Source: Actinosynnema sp. ALI-1.44
Lineage (GTDB): Bacteria; Actinomycetota; Actinomycetes; Mycobacteriales; Pseudonocardiaceae
DNA: 64,000 nt
Assembly (NCBI RefSeq): GCF_001984155.1
Contig: NZ_MTQO01000053.1
Span: forward strand, 372,001-436,000
Reading direction: 5' to 3'
Within the stretch, counting starts at the first letter, position 1; each line of letters begins with the position of its first letter. A program made the position numbers and the translations under genes. Below the pieces are notes generated by a model. The model was not told the DNA's origin, ran no database searches, and saw only the letters and a list, made by a program, of their open reading frames with translations. This document shows, piece after piece, positions 16,696 through 26,141 of this stretch.

Positions 16696-17346
16696 CGCTT
16701 CGCGGCCGAGGTGATCGGCTGCCCGGGTGGTCTCGGGCAGCCGGTATCTCGCGCTGAGCCGGAGAACCAGGTCGCACGCGGTGCCGAGGTCGATCCGGTG
16801 CCCGACGGACACGAACACCGGCTTGACGCCGTCCTGGGTGCGCACCGCCCGCCCGACGGTTTCGCCGTTGTCCACCAACGGTTCCCAGTCGCCGCGCTGC
16901 GGCCCCGGCGCCTCGTACTCGCCGAGCGCCTGTTTGCCCACACCGATCGACGGCAGACCCGTCTCCACCCCGACGTGGCAGGCGAGCCCGAACCTGCGCG
17001 GATGCGCCAGCCCTTGCCCGTCGCAGACCAGGACGTCCGGCCTGGTGCGGAGCTTCGCCAGCGCCGGAAGCAACGCGGGCAACTCGCGAAAGGCGAACAG
17101 CCCAGGGACGTAAGGGAAGTCGGCCACGGCCTCGTGCACCGCGCTGTCCACAATCGCCAGTGTCGTCATGTCGACACACACCGCGGCCGCGACGATCCGG
17201 TCCGAGTCCGGCGCGTACGCCACATCCAGCCCGGCCGCGACCTTCGGCGCGAAGCCGTCCGGCGCCGTCCGCTCGACCAGGTGCGCCATGTCCAGCTGCA
17301 GCCGGACAGCTTGCTCGACGGAAGGCGCCGCCACGTCGTGCCTCAC
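16657..17346 (-). CDS. nfi: Endonuclease V (deoxyinosine 3' endonuclease)
   Basis: A 229-residue endonuclease V. Conserved residues are present: Asp41 in GLDVAY, Glu88 in YVPGLFAFRELP, Asp109 in VCDGQGLAHPRRFG, and Lys138 in GVGKQ. The enzyme nicks DNA (or inosine-containing RNA) one phosphodiester beyond hypoxanthine. The GTG at 17346 overlaps the stop of the ADP-ribosylglycohydrolase gene (GTGA), suggesting coupled translation; a second GTG at 17334 would remove four residues. The pairing of a repair nuclease with an ADP-ribose hydrolase is worth noting. Confidence 0.9.
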   Translation of the reverse strand: MRHDVAAPSVEQAVRLQLDMAHLVERTAPDGFAPKVAAGLDVAYAPDSDRIVAAAVCVDMTTLAIVDSAVHEAVADFPYVPGLFAFRELPALLPALAKLRTRPDVLVCDGQGLAHPRRFGLACHVGVETGLPSIGVGKQALGEYEAPGPQRGDWEPLVDNGETVGRAVRTQDGVKPVFVSVGHRIDLGTACDLVLRLSARYRLPETTRAADHLGREALAGRVGVQNLGD

Positions 17347-18428
17347 CAGTCCGGGTAGCGGGCGTACCAGGCAGCGTCGCGCAACGGCTTCGGCCCGAAC
17401 TCCACGACGGCGTCGAGGCTCAGGCGTTCGACCACCTCGCGCAGCTCCAGCTGGGCCAGCCACGCGGCCGGGATCGCGTCGATGCCCCATGCGGCGCCGA
17501 GGATGTTGCCGCAGATCGCGCCGGTCGAGTCGCTGTCGCCGGAGTGGTTGACGGCCATCAGCAGGCCTTCGGTCATGTCGTCGGCCGCGAGGGCCGCGCA
17601 CACCGCGATCGCGAGGGCCTCCTCGCCGACCCAGCCGCCGCCGAGTTCCGCCGCGATGGTCTCCGGATCGGGCTTGTGCGGGGACAGTTCGACCGCTTTG
17701 TCCAAAATATCCAGCTGCTCCTGGTGGTCGTCCCAGCGCAGCAGGTGTTCCCGAGCCACCGTGATCGCGTCCGGCAGCGCCGTGCCTTCGAGCAGTTCGC
17801 TGACGACCACCGCCAGCACGCCCGCGGACAGGAAGCCGCTGGGATGGCCGTGGGTGAGTGCGGCGCTCCGCACGGCGATGTCGAAGATCTCCGCCGGGTC
17901 CTCCGACCAGAACGCCACCGGCGCCGCCCGCATCACGCCGCCGCAGCCCTTGGAGTCGTTGATCCGCCGGTCCGGCGTGGTCGGTTCGCCGGAGTTCATG
18001 AACGCCCGCAACGACGCCAGGCACGTGCTGCCCGGCGCACGCCGGTGGAACAGCCCCTGGTTGGTGATCAGCCAGCCGTCCGGCTCCGCCGACTGCTGCG
18101 CGAACACGCCGCCGCAGCGCTCCCACGGCGTGCCCTGCGTGTGGTGCCACCGCTGGTAGGCGTGCTGGATGACCATGGTCAGGTCGATCGCCGTGCCGCG
18201 CCGCAGCCCGGCGTGCGCCCTGATCAGGCCTTCCAGGGTGAACAGCGTCATCTGGGTGTCGTCGGTGATGTCGCCGTTGACGGCGTAGTCCCGCAGTCCG
18301 TGCGGGCCGTACCGCTGCCTGATGCCTTCGATGGAGTCGAACTCGATCGAGGCACCGAGCGCGTCACCGACCGCCCCGGCGAGCATCGTCCCCAGCACCT
18401 TCGACGGCGGCAGCGATCTTCTGGTCAC
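17343..18428 (-). CDS. ADP-ribosylglycohydrolase family protein
   Basis: A 361-residue DraG/ARH-type hydrolase. It begins near VLGTMLAGAVGDALGASIEF (core motif GDALG) and has GDITDDTQMTLFTLEGL and HSGDSDSTGAICGNILGAAWG, whose Asp residues bind the two Mg ions. It removes ADP-ribose from proteins or nucleic acids. The GTG at 18428 fits a leaderless message: TACGAT lies 8 bases upstream on the minus strand. The much longer frame to 18779 reads through the divergent promoter and is not credible. It is co-transcribed with endonuclease V. Confidence 0.9.
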   Translation of the reverse strand: MTRRSLPPSKVLGTMLAGAVGDALGASIEFDSIEGIRQRYGPHGLRDYAVNGDITDDTQMTLFTLEGLIRAHAGLRRGTAIDLTMVIQHAYQRWHHTQGTPWERCGGVFAQQSAEPDGWLITNQGLFHRRAPGSTCLASLRAFMNSGEPTTPDRRINDSKGCGGVMRAAPVAFWSEDPAEIFDIAVRSAALTHGHPSGFLSAGVLAVVVSELLEGTALPDAITVAREHLLRWDDHQEQLDILDKAVELSPHKPDPETIAAELGGGWVGEEALAIAVCAALAADDMTEGLLMAVNHSGDSDSTGAICGNILGAAWGIDAIPAAWLAQLELREVVERLSLDAVVEFGPKPLRDAAWYARYPDW

Positions 18429-18573
18429 TGTCAGAATCGTAGGCGACACACCGGCTCGGCGAAGCAGATCAGCCAATCGGCTGGTCGGTGACCAGGTCGT
18501 AACGGGTGCTTGCTGGGAACGAGCGCTGACAAGTGGCAGTATGCGGACACTTGACCAAGAGAAGGAGTGACCT

Positions 18574-19503
18574 GTGGCGCTACGGACCAGGCACAAGGTG
18601 CTCGCCCTGTTGCCCACGGTGGCACTGGCGACGCTGGCGGCCGCGTGCGGAACCGTGCAAGACAACCCCGGCAGCGGTGGTGGGGCGCCCGGCAACAGCT
18701 CGTCAGCGGAGATCCCGACGGCGACCAAGGACGACAAGCTCGCGGCGCTGCTGCCCGCGGACATCAAGACCGACGGCAAGATCCTGATCGGACAGGACCA
18801 GAGCTACCCGCCGAACGAGTTCGTCGAGAACGGCAAGGCCGTCGGTATGGACGTCGACCTCGGCAAGGCCATCGGGCAGAAGCTCGGCGTCGAGGTCCAG
18901 TACGAGAACACGGCGTTCGACGGCATCATCGCCGGGCTCGCGTCCGGCCGGTACGAGGCCGCGATGTCGTCGTTGACCGTCAACGCCGACCGCCTCAAGG
19001 AAGTCGACATGGTGTCGTACTTCAGCGCGGGCACCTCGGGTGCCGTGCTGAAGGGCAACCCGGACAAGCTGACGCTGGACACGCTGTGCGGCAAGAACGT
19101 CGCCGTCCAGAAGGGCACCGTCCAGGTCGACGACCTGGAGGCCCGCACGGCCAAGTGCAAGGCGGCAGGCCAGCCGGACATCAACGTCCAGCAGTTCCAG
19201 AACCAGACCGACGCCAACCTGGCGCTGACGTCCAAGCGGGTCCAGGGCATGCTGGCCGACTCGCCGGTCGTCGACTACGCGCTCAAGATGACCAACGGCC
19301 AGCTCGAGCAGTTCGGCCAGGTCTACGACAGCGCTCCTTACGGCCTCGCGCTGCCCAAGGGCAAGGGTGACTACGCCAAAGCGATCCAGGGTGCCATCCA
19401 GGCGCTGATCGACGACGGCACGTACAAGAAGATCCTGGAGAAGTGGGGCGTTCAGCAGGGCGCGGTCACCAAGTCTGAGGTGAACCCCGCACCGGCGGGC
19501 TGA
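18574..19503 (+). CDS. Amino-acid ABC transporter substrate-binding lipoprotein
   Basis: A 309-residue lipoprotein with signal peptide and lipobox LAAAC (Cys25). The mature part is a type-II periplasmic-binding fold of the polar amino-acid group (SBP_bac_3): LIGQDQSYPPNEFVENGKAVGMDVDL, AIGQKLGVEVQYENTAFDGIIAGLASGRYEAAMSSLTV, and DALIDDGTYKKILEKWGV-like end. Glutamate, glutamine or a related amino acid is expected. The GTG at 18574 follows AGAAGGAG. First gene of an importer operon with the permease and ATPase downstream. CAGTAT at about 18537 could be its -10 element. Confidence 0.9.
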   Translation: MALRTRHKVLALLPTVALATLAAACGTVQDNPGSGGGAPGNSSSAEIPTATKDDKLAALLPADIKTDGKILIGQDQSYPPNEFVENGKAVGMDVDLGKAIGQKLGVEVQYENTAFDGIIAGLASGRYEAAMSSLTVNADRLKEVDMVSYFSAGTSGAVLKGNPDKLTLDTLCGKNVAVQKGTVQVDDLEARTAKCKAAGQPDINVQQFQNQTDANLALTSKRVQGMLADSPVVDYALKMTNGQLEQFGQVYDSAPYGLALPKGKGDYAKAIQGAIQALIDDGTYKKILEKWGVQQGAVTKSEVNPAPAG

Positions 19504-19516
19504 TCTGGAGATTCCC

Positions 19517-20431
19517 TTGTCTTTGTCAACCGAAGAACGCCGCCCGGAACCGGTCAAAGCGGTTCCGGTGCGGCACGTCGGCCGCTGGATCGGCGGTGCG
19601 ATCGTGCTCGCGCTCGCCGCGTTGGCGGTCCGCAGCATCATCGTCAACCCGAACTTCCACTGGGAGCTGGTCGGGCCGTACCTGTTCGACACCCGGATCG
19701 CCAACGGCCTGGTCACCACGCTGCTGCTGACCGTCGGCTCGATGGCCATCGGCATCATCGGCGGGATCGTGCTCGCGATCATGCGGCTGTCACCCAACCC
19801 GGTGCTGTCCGGTGCCGCGGGCGTGTACATCTGGCTGTTCCGCGGCACACCGCTGATCACCCAGTTGATCTTCTGGGCGAACCTCGGCGCGCTGTACCCG
19901 ACGTTCGGGCTCGGCATCCCGTTCGGCCCCGAGTTCGTCACGTGGCAGACGACCGCGACGATCACCGTGCCGGTCGCGGCACTGCTCGGGCTCGGCCTCA
20001 ACGAGGCCGCGTACATGGCCGAGATCGTCCGCGCGGGTATCTCGTCGGTGGACGAGGGCCAGAACGAGGCCGCAGGCGCACTGGGCATGACCAGGGGCAA
20101 GACCCTGCGCCGGATCGTGCTGCCGCAGGCGATGCGCGTGATCATCCCGCCGACCGGCAACCAGGTGATCTCGATGTTGAAGACCACGTCGCTGGTCGTC
20201 GTGATCGGGTACACCGAGCTGACGGTCGTCGCGCAGCAGATCTACGCGCAGAACTACAAGGTCATCCCGCTGCTGGTCGTCACGGCGATCTGGTACCTGG
20301 TCTGCACCAGCGTGCTGACGGTGTTCCAGGGCTTCATCGAACGCAAGTTCTCCCAGTCGACGATCCAGACGACCGGCTGGGCCAGCCGGATGTTCGGCTT
20401 CCGGTTCGGCGGCGGAAAGGATCGCCAGTGA
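19517..20431 (+). CDS. Amino-acid ABC transporter permease
   Basis: A 304-residue HisM/GlnP-type permease. A 25-residue polar N-terminus precedes a membrane helix ([17 protein letters not shown]). The core region has [23 protein letters not shown] and the ATPase-coupling EAA loop [24 protein letters not shown]. The TTG start at 19517 follows TGGAG. Its stop overlaps the ATPase GTG by 4 bases. Confidence 0.9.
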   Translation: MSLSTEERRPEPVKAVPVRHVGRWIGGAIVLALAALAVRSIIVNPNFHWELVGPYLFDTRIANGLVTTLLLTVGSMAIGIIGGIVLAIMRLSPNPVLSGAAGVYIWLFRGTPLITQLIFWANLGALYPTFGLGIPFGPEFVTWQTTATITVPVAALLGLGLNEAAYMAEIVRAGISSVDEGQNEAAGALGMTRGKTLRRIVLPQAMRVIIPPTGNQVISMLKTTSLVVVIGYTELTVVAQQIYAQNYKVIPLLVVTAIWYLVCTSVLTVFQGFIERKFSQSTIQTTGWASRMFGFRFGGGKDRQ

Positions 20432-21198
20432 ACCCGATGGTGAAGGCCGAGGGCGTCTGCAAGCGCTTCGGCCGTCTCGAGGTGCTCAAGGGCATCGACC
20501 TGGAAGTCCAGCCCGGTGAGGTGATGTGCATCATCGGGCCGTCCGGCTCCGGCAAGTCCACCTTCCTGCGCTGCATCAACCACCTGGAGAAGGTGGACGC
20601 GGGCAGGCTGTCGGTGGACGGCGAACTCGTCGGCTACCAGCAGCGCGGCGACAAGCTCTACGAGCTCAAAGAGAACGAGGTCGCGCACAAGCGCAGGGAG
20701 ATCGGTATGGTCTTCCAGCGCTTCAACCTGTTCCCGCACATGACCGCGCTCGAGAACGTGATCGAGGCGCCGGTGCAGGTCAAGGGCGAATCCAAGGCGC
20801 AGGCCCGTGCGCGCGGGGCGGAGCTGCTCGACCAGGTGGGGCTGGCCGACAAGGCGAAGAACTACCCGCGTCAGCTCTCCGGCGGCCAGCAGCAGCGTGT
20901 CGCCATCGCGAGGGCGTTGGCCATGCAGCCCAAGCTGATGCTGTTCGACGAGCCGACCTCCGCGCTCGACCCGGAACTGGTCGGCGACGTGCTCGCTGTC
21001 ATGCGTCAGCTCGCCAAGGACGGCATGACGATGGTCGTCGTCACGCACGAGATGGAGTTCGCGCGCGAGGTCGCCGATTCGGTGGTGTTCATGGACGGCG
21101 GTGTCGTCGTCGAGGCAGGCAAGCCGGAAGACGTGATCCGGTCGCCCGAACACGAACGCACCAAGGCGTTCCTGTCCCGCGTGCTGCGCAAGGACTGA
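20428..21198 (+). CDS. Amino-acid ABC transporter ATP-binding protein
   Basis: A 256-residue ABC ATPase of the GlnQ/HisP group. Walker A is GPSGSGKST (about 38-46), the Q-loop is [12 protein letters not shown], the signature is [15 protein letters not shown], Walker B is [12 protein letters not shown], and the switch His is in [10 protein letters not shown]. The GTG at 20428 overlaps the permease stop (GTGA). It energises the importer encoded upstream. Four bases separate it from the beta-helix membrane protein gene, which therefore is probably in the same transcript. Confidence 0.92.
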   Translation: MNPMVKAEGVCKRFGRLEVLKGIDLEVQPGEVMCIIGPSGSGKSTFLRCINHLEKVDAGRLSVDGELVGYQQRGDKLYELKENEVAHKRREIGMVFQRFNLFPHMTALENVIEAPVQVKGESKAQARARGAELLDQVGLADKAKNYPRQLSGGQQQRVAIARALAMQPKLMLFDEPTSALDPELVGDVLAVMRQLAKDGMTMVVVTHEMEFAREVADSVVFMDGGVVVEAGKPEDVIRSPEHERTKAFLSRVLRKD

Positions 21199-21202
21199 GG
21201 GT

Positions 21203-23389
21203 TTGTCGGGCAACCGTGGCGGCTCCGCACCCGAGGAGTCGCCACGCCTGGACGTGTCCGATCCGAATCCCGGCAAATGGGCCCACATGTCCGCCACGGA
21301 CGTGGTCCGCCGGGTGGTCGAGCCGGACGGCGCGGGCCTGCGGTTCCGTCGCAGGCCCGCGAGCCCGCCGGTGATCGTCGTGGAGGACCGCTTCCTCACC
21401 GGCCTGTTGAACCTGCGGGCGTTGGAGTTCCCGTACGTCCTCGAGTTCGTCCGCTGCCGCTTCGAGCTCCCACCCGACCTGCGGCAGGCCAAACTGGCCG
21501 GACTGGAGTTCCGGGACTGCTGGCTGCCCGGACTGCAGGCCAAGAACATGCGGTGCGACAACGACCTCGTCCTCGTTTCCTCCACTGTGGATGGTTCGAC
21601 GGTCGACCTCGTCGACACCCAGATCGAGGGATCGCTGAATCTGGCCGACAGCAGGATCGGCAACCACACCGGCCGCGCGCTGCAAGCGGACCGGCTGGTC
21701 TGCGCGGGCACGTTGCTCGCCAACAACCTGGTCGCGCGCGGTGAGATCCGGATGCCCGGCCTGCGCGCGGGCGGCAACGTGAACTTCTCCGGTGCCGTCC
21801 TGGACAACGCCGATGGCTACGCGCTCAACGGCTACGGTCTGCACGTCGGCGGGAACCTGTTGTGCGGCATCGACGTCAACACCGGCGCCCGGTTCTCGTC
21901 AACCGGCTGGGTGTTCCTGCCCGCGACCAGGGTGGAGAGCGACTTCTCGCTGCGCGGCGCCGAACTCAACCACGGCGACACGACCGGTACCGAGGTCACC
22001 GGCGACCCGGGCTTCGACGTGAGCGCGACGCTGATCGCCGACCGGCTCAGGGTGGAGGGCAACCTCGAACTGGACCGCGGTCTGCGGTCGAACGGGACCC
22101 TGCGGATCGTCAACGGCGTCATCGGCGGGTCCCTGCGACTGTCCAGTGCGGACATCGACGTGTCCGGCGACCAGGACCCGCCGTGGCCGCACCGGGCGCT
22201 GCACCTCGACGGAACACAGATCAGCGGCGACTTCGACGCGCGGTCGATGCGGATGGCCGGGCAGGCGCGGCTGGTCGACGTGTCGATCAGCGGCAACCTG
22301 ATGCTCGACGGCACGAACCTGCGCAACCCCGACTCGGACGTGATCCTCGGCAGGCGGATGTCCGTCGGCAGCAACCTGGACGGCCGGTTCATCGAGGCAG
22401 CGGGCTGTCTTTCCTTGCAGGGCGCCAAGATCGGCGCGAACATGGACCTGCGTGGCTCCCGGTTGACCGAGCCGGGCAAGAACTTGCGCACCGGCGCGGT
22501 GGCGCCGTCGGTCGACATCCGTGCCGCGACGGTCGGGCGTGACCTGATCCTCGCCGCCGGGCACCGCCCGTTCGCGGCGCACGGCGGCGTCCGGATGCAC
22601 CGCGCGGAGATCGGCCGCGAGGCCAACTTCGACGGTGCGATCCTCGGCTCGGGCCTCGGCGGCACGGCGTTGAACGCGCACGGCATGGTCGCGCAGGAAG
22701 TCGTGCTGACTGTCGGCCAAGCGCCACGCGGCCGTGTGACATTGCGGCACGCGCGGTGTGCTTCGTTGGCGGACAACGAGAAGTTCTGGGACGGAACAGG
22801 CCGCATCGACCTGGAGGACTTCCGCTACGAGGCGTTGGCCGTCCCCATCGACCTGAAGGACGACAAGAAGGTCCGGACCCGATTACGGTGGCTGCGCACC
22901 TCGATGCAGGGCCAGTACAGCCCCGGCCCGTACGACCAACTCGCCGCGGTGTTCCGGGCGACGGGCAACGAGGAACACGCGGCCACAGTCCTGATCGAGA
23001 AGCACCGGTGGCGTTACGCCGCACTGGCGGAAGGAATGCGTGTCCTCTGGCCGGGCGTGCGATTGTGGAGCTGGCTGCAACGCTCGATGGTCGGCTACGG
23101 CTACCGGCCGACCCGCGCGTTGGTGTGGCTGTTGCTGTGCCTTGTGCTCGGCAGCGTCTGGTTCGCGCTGCGCGGCGAGCCGAACGAGATCAACTCCGAC
23201 GACACGCTGATCTGGAACCCGGTGCTGTACACCCTCGACCTGATCGTGCCGATCATCGACTTCGGCAACAAGAATCGCTGGCAGGCACCGGGAGCCTCGC
23301 AATGGGTGGCGACCGGCCTGATCGCCACCGGCTGGGTGCTGGCGACCACCGCGGCGGCGGGCCTGACCCGGATGCTCAGACGCAACTGA
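21203..23389 (+). CDS. Large beta-helix-like protein with C-terminal membrane segments
   Basis: A 728-residue protein starting at a TTG 4 bases after the transporter ATPase. Residues about 60-540 consist of 20-30-residue strand-turn repeats with motifs such as IEGSLNLADSRI, LRAGGNVNFSGAVL, GLHVGGNLLCGID, SISGNLMLDGTNL and KIGANMDLRGSRL, the pattern of a right-handed beta-helix with G-N/S at turns. After a linker (KTR, YSPGPYDQLAAVFRATGNEEHAATVLIEKHRWR) two hydrophobic helices follow (ALVWLLLCLVLGSVWFAL and WVATGLIATGWVLATTAAAG). Streptomyces relatives are often labelled membrane-associated oxidoreductase, but I see no redox motif. Function unknown; co-expression with amino-acid uptake is inferred from spacing. 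Confidence 0.7.
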   Translation: MSGNRGGSAPEESPRLDVSDPNPGKWAHMSATDVVRRVVEPDGAGLRFRRRPASPPVIVVEDRFLTGLLNLRALEFPYVLEFVRCRFELPPDLRQAKLAGLEFRDCWLPGLQAKNMRCDNDLVLVSSTVDGSTVDLVDTQIEGSLNLADSRIGNHTGRALQADRLVCAGTLLANNLVARGEIRMPGLRAGGNVNFSGAVLDNADGYALNGYGLHVGGNLLCGIDVNTGARFSSTGWVFLPATRVESDFSLRGAELNHGDTTGTEVTGDPGFDVSATLIADRLRVEGNLELDRGLRSNGTLRIVNGVIGGSLRLSSADIDVSGDQDPPWPHRALHLDGTQISGDFDARSMRMAGQARLVDVSISGNLMLDGTNLRNPDSDVILGRRMSVGSNLDGRFIEAAGCLSLQGAKIGANMDLRGSRLTEPGKNLRTGAVAPSVDIRAATVGRDLILAAGHRPFAAHGGVRMHRAEIGREANFDGAILGSGLGGTALNAHGMVAQEVVLTVGQAPRGRVTLRHARCASLADNEKFWDGTGRIDLEDFRYEALAVPIDLKDDKKVRTRLRWLRTSMQGQYSPGPYDQLAAVFRATGNEEHAATVLIEKHRWRYAALAEGMRVLWPGVRLWSWLQRSMVGYGYRPTRALVWLLLCLVLGSVWFALRGEPNEINSDDTLIWNPVLYTLDLIVPIIDFGNKNRWQAPGASQWVATGLIATGWVLATTAAAGLTRMLRRN

Positions 23390-23398
23390 GGCGGAGAC

Positions 23399-23776
23399 AT
23401 GATGACCCCGTTGCTGATCATCGACGCCGCCAACGTGGTCGGCTCGGTCCCGGACGGCTGGTGGCGTGACAGGTTCGGCGCGACGGAACGCCTCCGCGAC
23501 GCCCTCACAGACGTGCCAACCACGGGCGTCCCAGGCGTACAACCACCGGTCGACGTGGTGATGGTCGTGGAAGGCAAGGCACGCGGTGTGGAGTCCTCCG
23601 ACACGATCCGCGTGGTCCCCGCGTCCACCTCGGGCGACGGCGACGACGCCATAGTGGACCTCGTCCGCACCGAGGGCGCGGACAGGACCTGCTACGTCGT
23701 CACCGCCGACCGGGGCCTGAAAGCCAGGGTGACCGAGCTCGGCGCAGCGGTGCTCGGCCCCAGCTCTGTGCGCTAG
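23399..23776 (+). CDS. NYN/PIN-like small protein
   Basis: A 125-residue protein resembling a NYN (YacP-like) ribonuclease domain. Acidic residues sit where the PIN-like active site needs them: LLIIDAANVVGS (Asp9, Asn12), GDGDDAIVDLV (about 80-90) and VVTADRGLKARV (Asp near 105). It is short compared with YacP (about 170). The first of two adjacent ATGs (23399) has GGCGGAG upstream. It follows the beta-helix protein by 9 bases and may be co-transcribed. Confidence 0.65.
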   Translation: MMTPLLIIDAANVVGSVPDGWWRDRFGATERLRDALTDVPTTGVPGVQPPVDVVMVVEGKARGVESSDTIRVVPASTSGDGDDAIVDLVRTEGADRTCYVVTADRGLKARVTELGAAVLGPSSVR

Positions 23777-23918
23777 AACGAGGGGTGTTGGGCGGGCTTC
23801 GCCTAGCCGACGACGGAAAACTGCGCCGAGGCGACGGCAGTGGCGATTCGGCCGATCGAACGGGACCAGTGGGTGGACGGTTGGAACAGAGCCTGCTCAC
23901 CTGGTGTTGACTGCGTCC

Positions 23919-25748
23919 GTGACCTCTTCGACCAAGCGGCGGGCTCGCGTGCGGGCGCCGGAACTCGTCGGCCGCGGCTGGCTGAACACCGGTGACAAGG
24001 ACGTCCGCCTCGCGGACCTGCGCGGCAAGATCGTGCTGCTGGACTTCTGGACGTTCTGCTGCATCAACTGCCTGCACGTGCTCGACGAGCTGCGGCCGCT
24101 GGAGGAGGAGTACGCCGACGTCCTCGTCACGATCGGGGTGCATTCGCCCAAGTTCGTGCACGAGGCGGATCCGGAGGCGCTCGCTGCCGCTGTCGAGCGC
24201 TATGAGGTCCACCACCCCGTGCTCGACGACCCCAAGCTCGCCACGTGGCAGAACTACGCGGTCAAGGCATGGCCGACCCTCGTGCTGATCGACCCCGAGG
24301 GGTACGTGGTCCACCACGCGGCGGGTGAGGGGCATGCCGAGGCGCTCAGCCGGGTGGTCCGTGAGCTGGTCGCCGAGCACGAGGCGAAGGGCACGCTGCA
24401 CCGCGGCGACGGGCCGTACTCCCCGCCGGAGCGCGAACACACCGAGTTGCGGTTTCCGTCGAAGGTCGTCGTTGCGCCACAAGGGACGCTGCTCGTCGCC
24501 GACGCCGCCAACCACAGCGTGGCCGAGCTCGAGCCCGACGGGGAGACGCTCGTCCGGCGGATCGGCACAGGCCAAAGGGGACGGTCCAACGGCGGCGCCC
24601 CGAGTTTCTCGGAGCCGTCCGGGATCGTTGTGCTGCCAACCGACATCGCGGTGAAGACGGGGTACCACGCCGTGGTCGCCGACACCGTCAACCACCTGCT
24701 GCGCGGGGTGAACCTGGACACCGGCGAGGTGACCACGGTCGCGGGCACCGGTGAGCAGTGGCGCGACGGGCCGACCGACGGCCCGGCCGGCGAGATCGAC
24801 CTGTCCAGCCCGTGGGATGTCGCGTGGTGGGACGGGAAGATCATCATCGCGATGGCTGGCAACCACACCCTCAGCGCGTTCGACCCGATCGCCGCGACCG
24901 TCACCCGGTACGCGGGCACGACCGTCGAAGGCCTGCACGACGGCCCCGCGGCGGAGGCCTTCTTCGCGCAGACGTCCGGGCTCGCCGCGACCGACGACCG
25001 GTTGTGGCTCGTGGACTCCGAGACGTCCGCGTTGCGCTGGATCGACACCGACCACGTCGTGCACACCGCGGTCGGCAAGGGCCTCTTCGACTTCGGGCAC
25101 CGCGACGGCGACGGCGACCAGGCGCTGCTGCAGCACCCCCTCGGCGTCACCGTCCTTGGCGACGGGAGCGTCGCGATCGCCGACACGTACAACGGCGCGA
25201 TCCGCCGTTACGACCCGGCGACCGGCCAGGTCTCGACGCTCGCCGACGGCATCAAGGAGCCGTCCGGCGCGGCTGTCGTAGACGGCAAGCTCGTGGTCGT
25301 GGCGTCCGCCGCGCACCGGTTGGAGTGGCCTGTCTCGCCCGGTGACAACGAGCAGTTGGTCGCGGGCAAGGCGCACCAGGTCACACGGCCGCCGACCGTG
25401 TTGGCTCCCGGTGAGGTCGACCTCACTGTCGTGTTCCAGCCACCACCCGGCCAGAAGCTCGACGAGCGGTACGGCCCGTCGACCAGGTTGGAGATCACGT
25501 CCTCACCACCGGAATTGCTGGTCGACGGCGCGGGCACGAGTACAACTCTCAGCAGGCGGCTTGTGTTGGCTGAGGGAGTTGACATGGGCGTGCTGCATGT
25601 GGTCGCGCAGGCGGCCAGCTGTGACGATGATCCCGCGATCGACCACCCCGCGTGCCGCCTGACCAGGCAGGACTGGGGTGTGCCGATCCGGGTGGAGCAG
25701 TCCGGTCCGCGTCGTTTGCCGTTGATGTTGGGGGGAATGGACGACTGA
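23919..25748 (+). CDS. Thioredoxin-like domain fused to NHL beta-propeller (NHLRC2-like)
   Basis: A 609-residue two-domain protein. Residues 12-160 form a TlpA/thioredoxin-like domain with the redox motif FCCINC (Cys47, Cys48, Cys51). Residues about 180-520 are NHL repeats (VAPQGTLLVADAANHSVAELEPDG, VVADTVNHLLRGVNLDTGEVTTVAGTG, VAIADTYNGAIRRYDPATGQVSTLA), forming a six-bladed propeller. The architecture is that of NHLRC2, whose role in bacteria is unknown. Start choice is uncertain: GTG at 23919 or 23904, neither with a clear ribosome site. The 142 bases before it contain no gene. No signal peptide, so it is probably cytosolic. Confidence 0.85.
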   Translation: MTSSTKRRARVRAPELVGRGWLNTGDKDVRLADLRGKIVLLDFWTFCCINCLHVLDELRPLEEEYADVLVTIGVHSPKFVHEADPEALAAAVERYEVHHPVLDDPKLATWQNYAVKAWPTLVLIDPEGYVVHHAAGEGHAEALSRVVRELVAEHEAKGTLHRGDGPYSPPEREHTELRFPSKVVVAPQGTLLVADAANHSVAELEPDGETLVRRIGTGQRGRSNGGAPSFSEPSGIVVLPTDIAVKTGYHAVVADTVNHLLRGVNLDTGEVTTVAGTGEQWRDGPTDGPAGEIDLSSPWDVAWWDGKIIIAMAGNHTLSAFDPIAATVTRYAGTTVEGLHDGPAAEAFFAQTSGLAATDDRLWLVDSETSALRWIDTDHVVHTAVGKGLFDFGHRDGDGDQALLQHPLGVTVLGDGSVAIADTYNGAIRRYDPATGQVSTLADGIKEPSGAAVVDGKLVVVASAAHRLEWPVSPGDNEQLVAGKAHQVTRPPTVLAPGEVDLTVVFQPPPGQKLDERYGPSTRLEITSSPPELLVDGAGTSTTLSRRLVLAEGVDMGVLHVVAQAASCDDDPAIDHPACRLTRQDWGVPIRVEQSGPRRLPLMLGGMDD

Positions 25749-25801
25749 TAAGGTGCCGTGCACTTTTCGGTCCCATTCGGCGGACAAGTACGATTCCTGA
25801 C

Positions 25802-26122
25802 GTGTCCGAACTCAAACTCGAGATCCAGATGCTGCACGACCGCGTGCTCGTGCGGATATCGCCCGAGGATGGGGAACGGCGGAGCACAGGCGGCATCGTC
25901 ATCCCGGCAACCGCGCAGATGGCCAAGCGGCTGGCGTGGGGCGACGTACTGGGGGTCGGCAACAGCGTCCGGCAGGTCAAGATCGGCGACCGGGTCCTGT
26001 TCAACCCCGAAGACCAGCTCGAAGTCGAGGTTCAGGCGCAGACCTACCTGGTCATGCGCGAGCGCGACGTGCACGCCATCGCCAGCGAACGCACCGAACA
26101 CGGAACCGGGCTGTACTTGTAG
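25802..26122 (+). CDS. GroES-like (Cpn10 fold) protein, stand-alone
   Basis: A 106-residue protein with the Cpn10 signature: MLHDRVLVRISPEDGERRSTGGIVIP, VGNSVRQVKIGDRVLFNPED, and YLVMRERDVHAI. It has no groEL next to it, so it is an extra GroES-like paralogue rather than the main co-chaperonin. TACGAT lies about 8 bases upstream of the GTG, which suggests a leaderless message with its own promoter. It is followed by the VanW gene after 19 bases. Whether it binds GroEL is unknown; divergent Cpn10 paralogues of this type are common in actinomycetes. Confidence 0.85.
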   Translation: MSELKLEIQMLHDRVLVRISPEDGERRSTGGIVIPATAQMAKRLAWGDVLGVGNSVRQVKIGDRVLFNPEDQLEVEVQAQTYLVMRERDVHAIASERTEHGTGLYL

Positions 26123-26141
26123 TCCCGCGGAGGATTGAGCC

